Positions 1-10,859 are shown, numbered from the stretch's first letter. The stretch is 64,000 bases of DNA from Strigamia acuminata (GCA_949358305.1 CASHSZ010000033.1:95001-159000), one strand, 5' to 3'. The notes: generated by a model not told the origin, from the sequence alone. Numbers and translations are program-made.

Positions 1-2988
1 GTAACTGACTTTACCAATGGGATAGGTAGGCAGGAAATCCTTCAACAAATATTCTGTCATACGGACGCCCACTACTGTGGCGGTCAGCTCTAGGCGTGGT
101 AGGGATAACTTTGTCATCGGAGCAATGCGTCCTTTGCTTAAAAGCAACTGACAATCTCCAGACGCAGCGCGGACATAAATTGCGCATCCATACGCTTGCG
201 GGCTTGCGTCGCAATATACTTCAAGATCTAATGATTGACCCGAATAAGTTCCCATCCATCGCTTGACCTTTGCGTCAATAAGACGTTGCAAGTCGGTGTA
301 CCATTTGGTAACTCGCTCAGAACTCTCGTCCGAAATCCTATCGTCCCACTTGATCTCTCGCCCCCACATGGACTGCAAAAGTAATTTCATCGGCAAGATG
401 ACCGGTGAGATCAATCCGAGAGGATCGAAGACCGATGCCACCAAAGATAAGATACCCCTTCTTGTTCTGGTAATCTCAACTCCTTCAGGTATCCTAAACA
501 TGATAACATCTTCTTGAACTTTCCAAACAATACCCAACATCTTGATAATGTCCAAGTCCTTAAATTCCTCTGCTCTCATATGAAAATCTTCTCCCTTAAG
601 CGCGTTGAAAACCTCAGCACTTGAGGTAGCCCACTTTACAAGAGGCAATTTTCCCTCATCTAGAATAGTTCGTAAATTCACGCAATGTTGCGTCGTCTTT
701 GCAGCGTTATCGTCGCCGGACGTCAGGTCATCCATGTAAATACCCTTGTCCAGGGCGTCTGCTTCCTTCGGAAAAAGGACTAAATATAGACGCCCCTGCG
801 CTCGAATAACCGCGCAGAGCAAAAACGGGGATGAGTTGACACCGAAAGGCACAACTATCATCCGTAACACAACCAAATGGTCCCATAAGTTTTGCCATGA
901 ATATTCGTTCTGAAAATATTCGTCGGAAACCCACAAAAATCTTAAGTAATCGCAGTGTTTTAACTTAATCAATACCTGAAGAAAGGCTTGTTTAATGTCC
1001 GCTATCGCAACCACACAGTAAAGTCGGAAACGAACAATTACTGGCACAATGTCCGGATTAAGGCTCGGACCAGGGTATAAGCAGTCGTTTAAAGAAGGAA
1101 CTCCTTTCTTTGAAGACGACGCGTTAAAAACTACTCTAAACTTCGTTGTATCTCTATCCTCCCTAATCACTGGATGGTGCGGAATAACATAAACGCCAGA
1201 CTTCTTGTATCTTTCTGCAAGAGGTACTACTTCTGCGTGCTCTTCGCGCACGTAGTCCCACATGGCTTTGTGGTAGCGTTCTTTGTGGTCACTGCTGCTG
1301 TCAATCCTTCTCAACGTGTGCGACAACTGATTCAATGCCAAATCCCAATTGGATTCCAACGAACCAATTCGCTCATTGAAAGGTAAGCAAACTTCATAAC
1401 GACCATCTTCTCTTCTTGTCTTTGTTTTCTCGAAACGATCTCTAATGAAATCGGAATCACGCTCGCCGGCACTAATACCAACGGCTTCCAAACTCCATAG
1501 CTTCTCCAAGTCTCGGTCTGTTTTAATATCACAGGTGTTGCAGCAAGAAACGTCGCGCGAGCTCTCTGAGAAGACATCAGTCGACCCAGCTGCTCCTGAT
1601 AACACCCACCCAAAGATGGTGTTCACCAAACCCAGTCGACTATCCAGGCGTTTGCGTCCATCCAAGCAGATTTCCCACCAGACATCAACGCCAAGCAAGA
1701 TATCAACATTGCCTGCAGTTGAAGGTAAGTCCTCAGCCAATTCAAACCCCAAATTCTTAACTTTCTGAATAACATCTGGGCTGGCTATCCCATACACATG
1801 TGGTAAACTCTTTGCGCTTAAAGCTGTCACCTTGAGCTCTTTGGCTCCGTGTCGAGACTGAAGCAAGACTTTATATACGTCATAAGACGTTGACCCTGCG
1901 TTCTCCTCATTGAGACGTTGGGCTGTGGCCTCTATTGACCCACAACTCTTCAGCCGTATCCGGTCAGCTACGCTCTTAAGAATATAAGAACGGTGACTTC
2001 CAGGATCTAACATCCCACGTACCGTGTGCGAACCACCAGATTTCGTCTTTAATTCCGCTGTAAAAATCATCAATTGGAGCGTTGACGAGATCGCCAAGGA
2101 AACGTTAGCACTAACGTCCTTCGACTTCTCTGCCCCACCTGGACTCGTAACGATTGCCTTCCTGCAAATGCTGGAGTGGTGTCGACCACCGCACGTCTTA
2201 CAAGACGTCTTCAATCGGCATCTAATGGCCATATGTCCGCTTTGCAGACAATTGTAGCAAAGCCGATTCTTTTGCGCAATGGCAGACTTGTCCTCAACGC
2301 TAATCTCTTTTTTGCAAAAGGAGTTAGCGTGCCCTTCTTTGCAAAAAATGCAAGTCGCTTTATCGACTGTCAACTTGGGATTACTCGAGCTCTTTGTCCC
2401 TTGAGCCAATGCACAAGTGGACATTGTCCCTTTTCGTTGCTCTTTTTGGTCGCTCTTATCGACCTTGTCCTTCTTAATGTGAAGGAGATTGGATCCCATA
2501 ACGTCTTCTACTTGCTCTAGAAGCTTAACTTCTGTGGCAAAAAAATCCAAAATCGTCAATAAGTTTGATGATTTGGTACCGTGGGATCTGTAAAACTGAG
2601 TGACCATAATCGGCGGGAACTTCCTCAACACGTCAGGTGCTAAAAGAAAACCCGCTGTCTGAACAGGAACACTTAACTGCTCAAGCACCCTAATGGTTGC
2701 AGACAACTTTGTAAGTTGCGCCTTCACCGCCTTGACAGGGTGTACTTCTGTGATTGGTTTCAATTCCTTGAGAGACTTGAGCAAAGCTGCCCTCTGCGCT
2801 TCGTCGTCCCCATAACTTCGAATCAATTCACTACGAGCTAAGTCGTAGGATCCATCCACTTGTCTAAAGGTGGATATTAGCGTTGCTGCTTCACCTGTGC
2901 AGAATGACTGCAGGTATTGCAGCTTCTCTACTTCCGAGAGGTCTGAGTTTGTGTGCACTGTTGAGTCAAATCGGTCCAAAAAGGACTT
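1..2988 (-). CDS. BEL/Pao Gag(C-terminal part)-protease-reverse transcriptase-RNase H, partial
   Basis: Minus-strand frame, open from 2988 to base 1 and leaving the window. In order: rest of the DUF1759-type Gag domain (about 2988-2560); zinc knuckles around 2330-2170, including a CX2CX4HX4C set with C codons at 2257, 2248 and 2218; an aspartic protease of the DUF1758/Pao type with the active Asp of LDPGS at 2005-2007; the closing FGWVLSG segment near 1615; RT with one catalytic Asp in ADIKQAF at 997-999 and the YMDD box at 727-738; RNase H with Asp of YCDAS at 208-210 and Glu of RLELTA at 88-90. Integrase would follow to the left. Gag-Pol would act in cytoplasmic particles, copying element RNA into cDNA. 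The N-terminal part of the same protein is at 9579-10071. Disrupted by the nested element, otherwise no lesion seen. Confidence 0.92.
2985..2988. other. Target-site duplication, left copy (ACTT)
   Basis: ACTT directly precedes the TG of the left LTR at 2989; the same ACTT follows the right LTR at 9579-9582. Removing one copy plus the element restores the host gag frame. Four bases fits the 4-6 bp duplications known for BEL/Pao integrases. Confidence 0.88.
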
Positions 2989-4346
2989 TGTTGCTAGCAA
3001 CATAAAGGAAAGCTGCTAAACGTCTTAAAAATTAGTCATCTGGAATTATTAAAAAGGGTTTTTAATATTTATCTTAGATTGGGAATTTAATTAGACACTT
3101 ATTTGAATATAAGTCTTCTTTGAGTTAGTTTGAGTGAATTTCTCAGTACTGGTTGATCTGACCGGATAAATCTGGGAAGAAAAGAGTTTTTACATTAGTT
3201 ATTTATCCACTTAGAATTTATTTTCTATCTTGTTTACCTGTGTTATGCATGTTTTGATGTTTCCAAGTGTTTTCCTGTTTCCAGTCCACTACTGTCAATG
3301 TAGTGACAAGGTGTAATGATGCTCTCAGACAGCAAAAGGGTACTAGAATGAGAAATGTATGTTATTATCAGTTTTAAGCTGTTTCAATCAATTTCTGTTT
3401 GTTTTCTGTATATTACTAACCAATTAAGCGTTTTGTTAACTTAGATTGTGTGTAGCCTGTCTAGTGAGCTAATTTCAAGCCTTTCTATCTTCCTGCAAGT
3501 GATCTCTGTTTACATTGTCGGCCATTACTGTGGGAGTGGTCTACTTGTATCTGTAAAGAGAGGAGAAAATGTTTAATCCCAAAGAGTTTTTGTGGGTTCT
3601 GATTAATAATTAATCACTTAATTATTATGCAATGTAAAAGTGTTAAGTTTAAGATTTATCTGTGTTGATTTATAACTTAACTTCTGCACTTACTGTAAAG
3701 TTGCCAGCTCATTGGTCTAAAATGTCTTTACTTATTCTTTTCTCTATTTTATGAGTTGTTCAGTGTGTTTTAGAGTGAATAATTTAGTTCTCAACGAGCA
3801 TTGTGGTTAGAGACTGTTGTTAATGTATACTTTTGCATTTAATGTCAAATACTTGCTGTTAGGCTTATGTGTTTTCAACTATTAACTTCTACGGTAGTTT
3901 TGTTGTGCCAGCAGTACTTATTTCTCTTTACAAGCACTTAGAGACCTCTGTAACTTTAAGTGCAAGTGTCCTTATACAATGTGGAGATAGTTACACTTGT
4001 TGTTTCTTATTATTGTTAAAGTGTGACTTCTTTGTAATATCCTCGTGATTCAATTGTAGTAGTCTTGTTAAGAATTTAGAGAATAAAATGGTTGCTTTTT
4101 ATTTCTCTCCAAGTCTCATTTCTCTATACAACCAGAAAGCAATGTGCAGTGAGTAGAAAAATCCTCCTTCCTCCTCCTTGAACTCACCAGTGGCAGATCA
4201 TCATGTGAAGCAGCAAGTTCAAGTCCAGTGTTTGCATTTCTTCAAGTCTTTGGCCAACTTCTGTGTATCAATTTTAGCCAAGCAGCAGTCAAGTATTGCC
4301 GCCCCTCCTTCTGGCCTGGTTGTCGCCTGCGACCTTGCCAGAAACA
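2989..4346 (+). repeat. 5' LTR of the thymidine-kinase element (1358 bp)
   Basis: Starts TGTTGCTAGCAACA and ends CAGAAACA, giving canonical TG...CA ends. It matches 8221-9578 in length and, as far as I can read, in every base. A polyadenylation signal AATAAA is at 4082-4087, so R/U5 probably begins downstream of it. Short open frames inside it are also present in the other LTR and are not taken as genes. Confidence 0.95.
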
Positions 4347-5167
4347 ATTTGGTACCGTGAACCAAGGATTTCTTCCAGTTATCTCAGTGGACCTTCATGT
4401 GTGCTGCAAAATTCATCAGTGGGTTTTGTTCTCAACCTGTGCAAAGCTTTTATGTGTAAAGTGCCATTGAAGTTGTGCCACTACAGTGAAGTGTATGCTC
4501 TCGTCCGCCTTTCACAGGCAAAAAAGTGGGTTTTTCAAGTTGGATTCTCAAATTGTCAAGATGGTCAAGATGTTTTTCAACTTGGATCAAGCAAGGCTTC
4601 GAGAGTACGAGCGATCCTGCACGACAATCAATTCCAAACACAACGCAATGTACATCCTACAAGAAGATTTGAAGAAATAATTATTAAGAATTATTATTTA
4701 AATAGAATAATATCCGAATTTGCTGCTGTAATTATTTCAAAAAGAGTTTTTGATTAGAAACTGGTGTAGTTGGGGGGAGAAGAAGTTTAAGTCTTAACAG
4801 TTTGAATAAATTCTCGATTCCAGTTTGTGGAATTTAGAGAATATCCAGTGAATTAGTGAATAATACCAAGCTTTAGTGTTGGTATCCCAATTTAAAACGA
4901 GTATCTAGTCAGAAACTCAATTGTGAAAATAAGAGAATTGTCAATTACCTTTAATTATTGAATTTTGGGGGTTAATTTGCCAATCCTGTTAACATCCCGT
5001 GTGTTTCAATCCTGTTAACAGTTTGTGGATATCCATCCTGTTTTTGTGTGTTCAGTAAATCCTAGAGTGTAAAAGAATTAGACAATTTCTTGTTAACCAA
5101 TTTAGTCAGTTAAGTTGAGTTTGAATCCTGAACTGATCTTTGAATTCTTCATTTCTCGGTGAGGATT
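4347..5167 (+). other. 5' leader of the thymidine-kinase element
   Basis: Non-coding stretch between LTR and ATG. It begins AATT and then the primer site. From 4680 on it is AT-rich with no convincing frame. The motif CAATCCTGTTAACA occurs around 4980 and again about 27 bp later. Packaging signals would be expected here but cannot be identified by eye. Confidence 0.75.
4350..4367 (+). other. Primer-binding site of the thymidine-kinase element
   Basis: TGGTACCGTGAACC starts three bases after the LTR end. Its complement ends in ..TCACGGTACCA, the form of a tRNA 3' end with CCA. I cannot name the tRNA. Confidence 0.7.
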
Positions 5168-8100
5168 ATGGCTACATTATCCGCTGCTGATCTCGAGGAA
5201 AAGGAGGTCATTTGGAAAGCAAAGGCTCAAGGAGCCGAGGATCTGCTGGGATCTTCAGTCAACATTCTAGACGGAGGAGAGCTGGAAGCCATGCAAATAA
5301 CGGTTGACCAGCAATTGAGTGATCTCGCCGACGAATTGAAAGCTCTTAAAGACGAGTCAAAAAGAGAGGACTATTTAGCGGGGCTTCAACGAATTGAAGA
5401 CATTAGAACCAGAGTAAATTTATTGAAACAAAGAGCAAAAGTGTCTGGAAAAATGGCAGGGCAATTTGGTTCCCATCCGGGACAGAATTCCAGTTTAAAC
5501 CAGACGTCCGCTTCATCTAGGAGAAACACGAGATTGCCGAAAACCGACATTGCCAAATTTAGTGGCGATGCAACTGAATATAGAGGTTTTGCGAATTTAT
5601 TCGAATCAGCAGTTGATCAGAACACGGAGCTTTCGAACGTGGAAAAGCTTATATATCTGAGATCATGCTGCACTGGGGCTGCAGAATCCGCAATCAAGTC
5701 GTACCCAATAACTGATGACGCCTACCCATTAGCGAAAAATACATTGGAGAGTCTATTCGGATCTGAAAACACGCAGAGAAATGCGATTTCAAAGATGATT
5801 AGGGAGTCGAAACCCGTTTTCGATCTCTACCCAATCGAGCCACTTAAAGCTCTATTCACGTCATTGGCATCTGCTGTCCGGACCATGGCGCAACTGTCTG
5901 TGTCAGTTGACACTACTGGAACGTACCTTATTCCAGAGCTACTTAGAAAATTTCCACCGGAGATCTCCCAACGTTTTTACCGAAAGCATCAAGGAAAAGT
6001 TGATGATGTTAACGTTTTTCTGGACTTCGTAGCAACCGAGATACAACTGGCTGAATTGTCGGAAGAAAGCGTTCTCCTTAAGCGCGCTCATCTGAAGAAG
6101 TCAGAAAAATTTGAGAAAACTTCAAAGGAAACAAGAGAAAGACCAACTGGAACCATGTCCTCATTCGTGACTTCCGAAAATGGAAAATTGAGTATGAATT
6201 CCAAGTCAAATCCAAACCGCAAACCCGCCTGCGCTTATTGTGATGGTGATCACGCACACGCAAATTGTGATGCGGATCTCGATGTACCAGCGAGGATCAA
6301 AATAGTGAAGAAGAAACGACTTTGTTTCAACTGCTTGAGATATAACCACACAGCCAAAGAATGTACCGTGAAGTTTTGTTGTCGCTTGTGTGGTGGAAGA
6401 CATCACACATCGATCTGCAACAAAAACAACAAAGAAAAAGCGATTACACCAAAAGAAGAAAACGTGTCTACTAATGTATCGCTTACCGAGTCGGTGGAGA
6501 TTCAACTGATGGTCTTCACTGCTCTTTTTGTGAAGAAAAATGGAGACATGTACCCCGTCCGCGGATTACTAGATCCAGGAAGCCATCGCTCCTACGTCAC
6601 GAAGAGACTAGTAAATAAATTCCGGATGCAAAAGATCGAGACACTACACACGATGACACAGTGTCTGCTCAACAAAAAGCCAGTTCCGACGACACATGAT
6701 GTCTTTAGATTCGAACTACAATCAAGACACGGAACAAAAAAGACATCAATCCTTGCATTAGAAACCGACACACTCCCGAAAGTCAAAGGGATAATTGGAG
6801 CAGAAGCCATAAAGCAAGTCCAATCACTCGGACTTGAGATGGCTGAGATACATCCGTCAGAATCGGAAGACATTGACGTCTTATTAGGAAGCAACGCATG
6901 GTGGAAGATTTGTCAAGGTGGAAGCCGAAAAATCAACGACGAGTTGGGATTAATGGAGACAATTTTTGGGTGGATTCTAAACGGTCGACTGAAACCAAAC
7001 AACCCGCTTGAAGAAAACATGGCAGCGTGCAACATTTCTTGCATGGCGGTCGAGTCCAAAGAAGAAGTGATCTCAAATCAACCTGAAAATGACGAAAACA
7101 AAATAGTCCAATTAATTCCGAAATCACTGCCCAACATGAATGGCGAACCCGGTGTGAATAAACAGACAGACGTCACACCTTCTTGTTTTGCCGCGAGCCT
7201 CTCCAGTGGTCTGGAGAAAGAGGAACTGGACACCACCCTCCAAAAAACGAAAAAGTCGTTCAAGGATGGAGGATTGGTCAACAGAACTCCAAGCTCGGAC
7301 ATGAAGCCGGAATTACGAGGGCGAAATCAGTTAGAGTCAGGGAGAAAGAACGTCGAATTACTTACAAACCAAGTGCCCAGTTTACCCAAATTGTGTGCAA
7401 TCGTGAGATGGAGTGGAAACGTGATTCTGAATTTCTGGAAAAAGAAAATTGATTTGTCAACCAATCAAAAGGGAATTCATCTCATCATTGGTCCAATGTA
7501 TGCGGGGAAAACGACCAAGTTATTGAAGCTTTTAGAAAAGGAAGAGAAGACGTCGTCCCTGCTAATTAAACACTCCAATGACGATCGTTACAGTAAAACC
7601 GAAGTCGTGACCCACGACGGTCATCGACGAGAAGCAATCGCGACCAGTAGCCTAACCAATGCTGTGGAAAAAACGAAATTAGTGAAGACAATCGGAATTG
7701 ACGAAGGACAGTTTTTTCCCGACATTTTTACTTTTTCAAATGAAATGGCTGAGCAAAAGAAAAAGGTAATAGTCGCCGCATTAGACGTCGACTTCAAGAG
7801 GAAGCCATTTGATCAGATATCCGAGTTAGTTCCACTAGCCGAGTCTGTTGTGAAACTACAAGCAAAATGTTATTTTTGCGGAGATAAAGCTGAATTTTCA
7901 AGACGAATTTCGCACGAAACCCGAGTCAAGATGATAGGAGGGATCGACAAATACAAACCAACCTGTCGAGTATGTTTCTCAAAGCCCATGAAGTCCCTAG
8001 AGACGAAAAGGAAAATCATCAACGGAATTATTCGACTTAGTTGTATGATTGTCAACCGAAGAATACCTCCGTGGATACCAAATTTGATCCGTCAAAGAAT

Positions 8101-8185
8101 CATGCCACCCAGAGTGGAATACAAAAAGGTGAAAGAGGTCTCCCAAATATTATCATCAAAGACCAGAAGTAATCAAACTAAATGA
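5168..8185 (+). CDS. Gag-aspartic protease-thymidine kinase fusion polyprotein (1005 aa)
   Basis: Start is the ATG at 5168. Residues about 122-265 are a Gag DUF1759-type domain (LPKTDIAKFSGD). Zinc knuckles begin at C355, C386 and C405. The protease has active Asp469 in LDPGS and ends near residue 607 with FGWILNG, matching the outer element's protease end. After a linker of about 160 residues without known motifs comes a TK1-family thymidine kinase (769-940): P-loop GPMYAGKTT (775-783), DEGQFFPD (845-852, Glu846 the expected catalytic base), ALDVDFKRKPF, a zinc ribbon C901/C904 with C933/C936, and GGIDKYKPTCR for nucleoside binding. TK1 makes dTMP from thymidine and ATP. RT, RNase H and integrase are absent, exactly where Pao Pol would begin. 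A basic tail of about 65 residues follows. No intron, stop or frameshift; all key kinase residues seem present. Cellular versus viral origin of the kinase is unresolved. Confidence 0.93.
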   Translation: MATLSAADLEEKEVIWKAKAQGAEDLLGSSVNILDGGELEAMQITVDQQLSDLADELKALKDESKREDYLAGLQRIEDIRTRVNLLKQRAKVSGKMAGQFGSHPGQNSSLNQTSASSRRNTRLPKTDIAKFSGDATEYRGFANLFESAVDQNTELSNVEKLIYLRSCCTGAAESAIKSYPITDDAYPLAKNTLESLFGSENTQRNAISKMIRESKPVFDLYPIEPLKALFTSLASAVRTMAQLSVSVDTTGTYLIPELLRKFPPEISQRFYRKHQGKVDDVNVFLDFVATEIQLAELSEESVLLKRAHLKKSEKFEKTSKETRERPTGTMSSFVTSENGKLSMNSKSNPNRKPACAYCDGDHAHANCDADLDVPARIKIVKKKRLCFNCLRYNHTAKECTVKFCCRLCGGRHHTSICNKNNKEKAITPKEENVSTNVSLTESVEIQLMVFTALFVKKNGDMYPVRGLLDPGSHRSYVTKRLVNKFRMQKIETLHTMTQCLLNKKPVPTTHDVFRFELQSRHGTKKTSILALETDTLPKVKGIIGAEAIKQVQSLGLEMAEIHPSESEDIDVLLGSNAWWKICQGGSRKINDELGLMETIFGWILNGRLKPNNPLEENMAACNISCMAVESKEEVISNQPENDENKIVQLIPKSLPNMNGEPGVNKQTDVTPSCFAASLSSGLEKEELDTTLQKTKKSFKDGGLVNRTPSSDMKPELRGRNQLESGRKNVELLTNQVPSLPKLCAIVRWSGNVILNFWKKKIDLSTNQKGIHLIIGPMYAGKTTKLLKLLEKEEKTSSLLIKHSNDDRYSKTEVVTHDGHRREAIATSSLTNAVEKTKLVKTIGIDEGQFFPDIFTFSNEMAEQKKKVIVAALDVDFKRKPFDQISELVPLAESVVKLQAKCYFCGDKAEFSRRISHETRVKMIGGIDKYKPTCRVCFSKPMKSLETKRKIINGIIRLSCMIVNRRIPPWIPNLIRQRIMPPRVEYKKVKEVSQILSSKTRSNQTK

Positions 8186-8220
8186 TGGGTTGTTCGCACT
8201 TTCTTTTCGCCGGCAATCTA

Positions 8221-9578
8221 TGTTGCTAGCAACATAAAGGAAAGCTGCTAAACGTCTTAAAAATTAGTCATCTGGAATTATTAAAAAGGGTTTTTAATAT
8301 TTATCTTAGATTGGGAATTTAATTAGACACTTATTTGAATATAAGTCTTCTTTGAGTTAGTTTGAGTGAATTTCTCAGTACTGGTTGATCTGACCGGATA
8401 AATCTGGGAAGAAAAGAGTTTTTACATTAGTTATTTATCCACTTAGAATTTATTTTCTATCTTGTTTACCTGTGTTATGCATGTTTTGATGTTTCCAAGT
8501 GTTTTCCTGTTTCCAGTCCACTACTGTCAATGTAGTGACAAGGTGTAATGATGCTCTCAGACAGCAAAAGGGTACTAGAATGAGAAATGTATGTTATTAT
8601 CAGTTTTAAGCTGTTTCAATCAATTTCTGTTTGTTTTCTGTATATTACTAACCAATTAAGCGTTTTGTTAACTTAGATTGTGTGTAGCCTGTCTAGTGAG
8701 CTAATTTCAAGCCTTTCTATCTTCCTGCAAGTGATCTCTGTTTACATTGTCGGCCATTACTGTGGGAGTGGTCTACTTGTATCTGTAAAGAGAGGAGAAA
8801 ATGTTTAATCCCAAAGAGTTTTTGTGGGTTCTGATTAATAATTAATCACTTAATTATTATGCAATGTAAAAGTGTTAAGTTTAAGATTTATCTGTGTTGA
8901 TTTATAACTTAACTTCTGCACTTACTGTAAAGTTGCCAGCTCATTGGTCTAAAATGTCTTTACTTATTCTTTTCTCTATTTTATGAGTTGTTCAGTGTGT
9001 TTTAGAGTGAATAATTTAGTTCTCAACGAGCATTGTGGTTAGAGACTGTTGTTAATGTATACTTTTGCATTTAATGTCAAATACTTGCTGTTAGGCTTAT
9101 GTGTTTTCAACTATTAACTTCTACGGTAGTTTTGTTGTGCCAGCAGTACTTATTTCTCTTTACAAGCACTTAGAGACCTCTGTAACTTTAAGTGCAAGTG
9201 TCCTTATACAATGTGGAGATAGTTACACTTGTTGTTTCTTATTATTGTTAAAGTGTGACTTCTTTGTAATATCCTCGTGATTCAATTGTAGTAGTCTTGT
9301 TAAGAATTTAGAGAATAAAATGGTTGCTTTTTATTTCTCTCCAAGTCTCATTTCTCTATACAACCAGAAAGCAATGTGCAGTGAGTAGAAAAATCCTCCT
9401 TCCTCCTCCTTGAACTCACCAGTGGCAGATCATCATGTGAAGCAGCAAGTTCAAGTCCAGTGTTTGCATTTCTTCAAGTCTTTGGCCAACTTCTGTGTAT
9501 CAATTTTAGCCAAGCAGCAGTCAAGTATTGCCGCCCCTCCTTCTGGCCTGGTTGTCGCCTGCGACCTTGCCAGAAACA
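8221..9578 (+). repeat. 3' LTR of the thymidine-kinase element (1358 bp)
   Basis: Second copy of 2989-4346; AATAAA at 9314-9319. The preceding 35 bases (8186-8220, TGATGGG...ATCTA) contain the stop context but no clear polypurine tract. Confidence 0.95.
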
Positions 9579-9582
9579 ACTT
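9579..9582. other. Target-site duplication, right copy (ACTT)
   Basis: Same four bases as 2985-2988, directly after the CA that ends the right LTR. Confidence 0.88.
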
Positions 9583-10071
9583 GAACTCCACAACTTCTCC
9601 ACCAAACTTTGCTATTTCCAACTTTGGAAGTTTAGCGTTGCGATTTCTTCGCGCTAATTGCGAAAGACTACTTTGTTGTGAAACATTAGTCTGATTCTGG
9701 CTTGTATTGGCAGACAACGTCGACGCATTTGCTGTCCAATGCGACACAAATCGTTGCGCCACTTGGCTACGGTGCTTCAACACTGCCATAGGCGTGTAAT
9801 AACCCTCAATCTCCTTAAGGTTGGTCATGTACTGATCTCTGGGTATCAGTGGTTGCATCAGGTTCAGGTCATCAACCATCTTCTTAATCTGTTCCTCTGC
9901 GGCTAAAGCAGTTGCTTCTAGCTCTGCAGGATCGGTAATGGCCTTTGATTCCTTCAACAACTCCTCAACTGCGACCCCAACCGTCTCAAATCGAGAGGTC
10001 AAAACGTCCAACTCATCCGGCTTAGGAATTGTAACCGGTGTAGGTGAGGTTCTTCCTGGTGACGTAGACAT
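9579..10071 (-). CDS. BEL/Pao Gag N-terminal part of the outer element
   Basis: ATG at 10071-10069 begins the outer element's Gag. About 160 residues are present: a Thr/Pro-rich start, an acidic helical region, an Asn/Ser-rich linker and then the first residues of the DUF1759-type domain (LPKLEIAKFGGEVVEFK). The frame is broken here by the nested element and resumes at 2988 in register. The equivalent motif in the inner element is LPKTDIAKFSGD, so the two Gags are related but clearly diverged. As it stands translation would run into the inner LTR and stop at about 9451. Confidence 0.9.
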
Positions 10072-10837
10072 GCTGATCGCACCTGAAAAGGTTGGAAAGC
10101 AAAGACAATTACTACGGTCACCTTACACCAACACACAACACACACGTTAAACTTAAGACGAACCTTTAGAATCTGAGTGCTTAAACACCCAAACTCTCTG
10201 CTATACAGACAAACTCCAAGAGGATTTCTAAAATAATTTGAGTGGTTGAATCACAGACTCACTCAAAATCTCAACTGAAACCTTTTTAGAATAAATCCCT
10301 AACAATTCTGAGAATGTAAATACTCAGACTGACTAACTCTCTTCTAAAATTACAAGTAAACTGCTTCTGTTTACAAATAAATGCTCTAAGAGAACTTAAA
10401 TAATCCCTGTTCACAAGAATTCCACTAAAAATCATGCAAACTATAGACTATTCTAGCTAAATCTGTTGCTCTCCTGCTTATGCAGTTATAGTAGAGCCAA
10501 AACTTATTTTATATCACTTAAAATGCAATAGCAAGACTCATATCTCCCCCAAAAAGGACACAAATAAAAACCCAAAGCAAAACCCATCAAAATCACAAAG
10601 AAACAACTGAATGTCATCTTCAAAAACATGGCGAACTGCTGCACATTGCGTTGTGTCACTTGAACTGGACCCCTGGCATTGATGGTCGCTTCTAGACGAT
10701 TCTCAGCTGCACAAACTTGATCGGAAAGACATGCGGAACCAGCCGCTAACTGCACAAACCGTCCTGTTGTCACAAATCCCCTGAACCGTCTGTGAAGTGG
10801 CCAAACTCTAGCTTCACGCACGGTGATCAAACGCGCA
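10072..10837 (-). other. 5' leader of the outer BEL/Pao element
   Basis: AT-rich region between primer site and gag start, similar in length to the inner element's leader (about 800 bp). A 163-codon open frame (10995-10504) runs across LTR end, primer site and leader and is therefore unlikely to be a gene. Confidence 0.7.
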
Positions 10838-10859
10838 CGAATCCGGGTCACAGGCACCA
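10838..10859 (-). other. Primer-binding site of the outer element
   Basis: Read on the plus strand the stretch ends ..TCCGGGTCACAGGCACCA, a tRNA-like 3' end with T-arm and CCA; its complement is the primer site 16 bases inside the LTR edge at 10876. One base more than a standard acceptor arm. The tRNA identity is not assigned. Confidence 0.7.

Larger units (their letters stand above)
2989..9578 (+). mobile_element. Non-autonomous BEL/Pao-type LTR retrotransposon carrying a thymidine kinase
   Basis: A 6590-bp element bounded by two 1358-bp LTRs (2989-4346, 8221-9578), with a primer site, a leader and a single 1005-codon gene (5168-8185). The gene gives Gag, zinc knuckles, protease and then a TK1-type thymidine kinase. 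No RT, RNase H or integrase motif is present, so mobilisation would need enzymes from a related element such as the outer one. The LTRs look identical on reading, so insertion was recent. Target duplication is ACTT. There is no purine-rich tract immediately before the right LTR at 8186-8220, which is unusual. Confidence 0.93.

Noticed and set aside
4178-4757. Several overlapping frames in and after the 5' LTR of the kinase element
   Set aside because: The LTR parts recur in the 3' LTR with different continuations; they overlap the primer site and show no domain.
5159-5167. Upstream GTG as start of the Gag-thymidine kinase gene
   Set aside because: A eukaryotic gene would use the ATG at 5168, which follows three codons later and begins MATLSAAD.
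10838-10859. Possible tRNA gene fragment
   Set aside because: Only the 3' arm resembles a tRNA, and it lies beside an LTR edge where a primer-binding site is expected; no other arms upstream.
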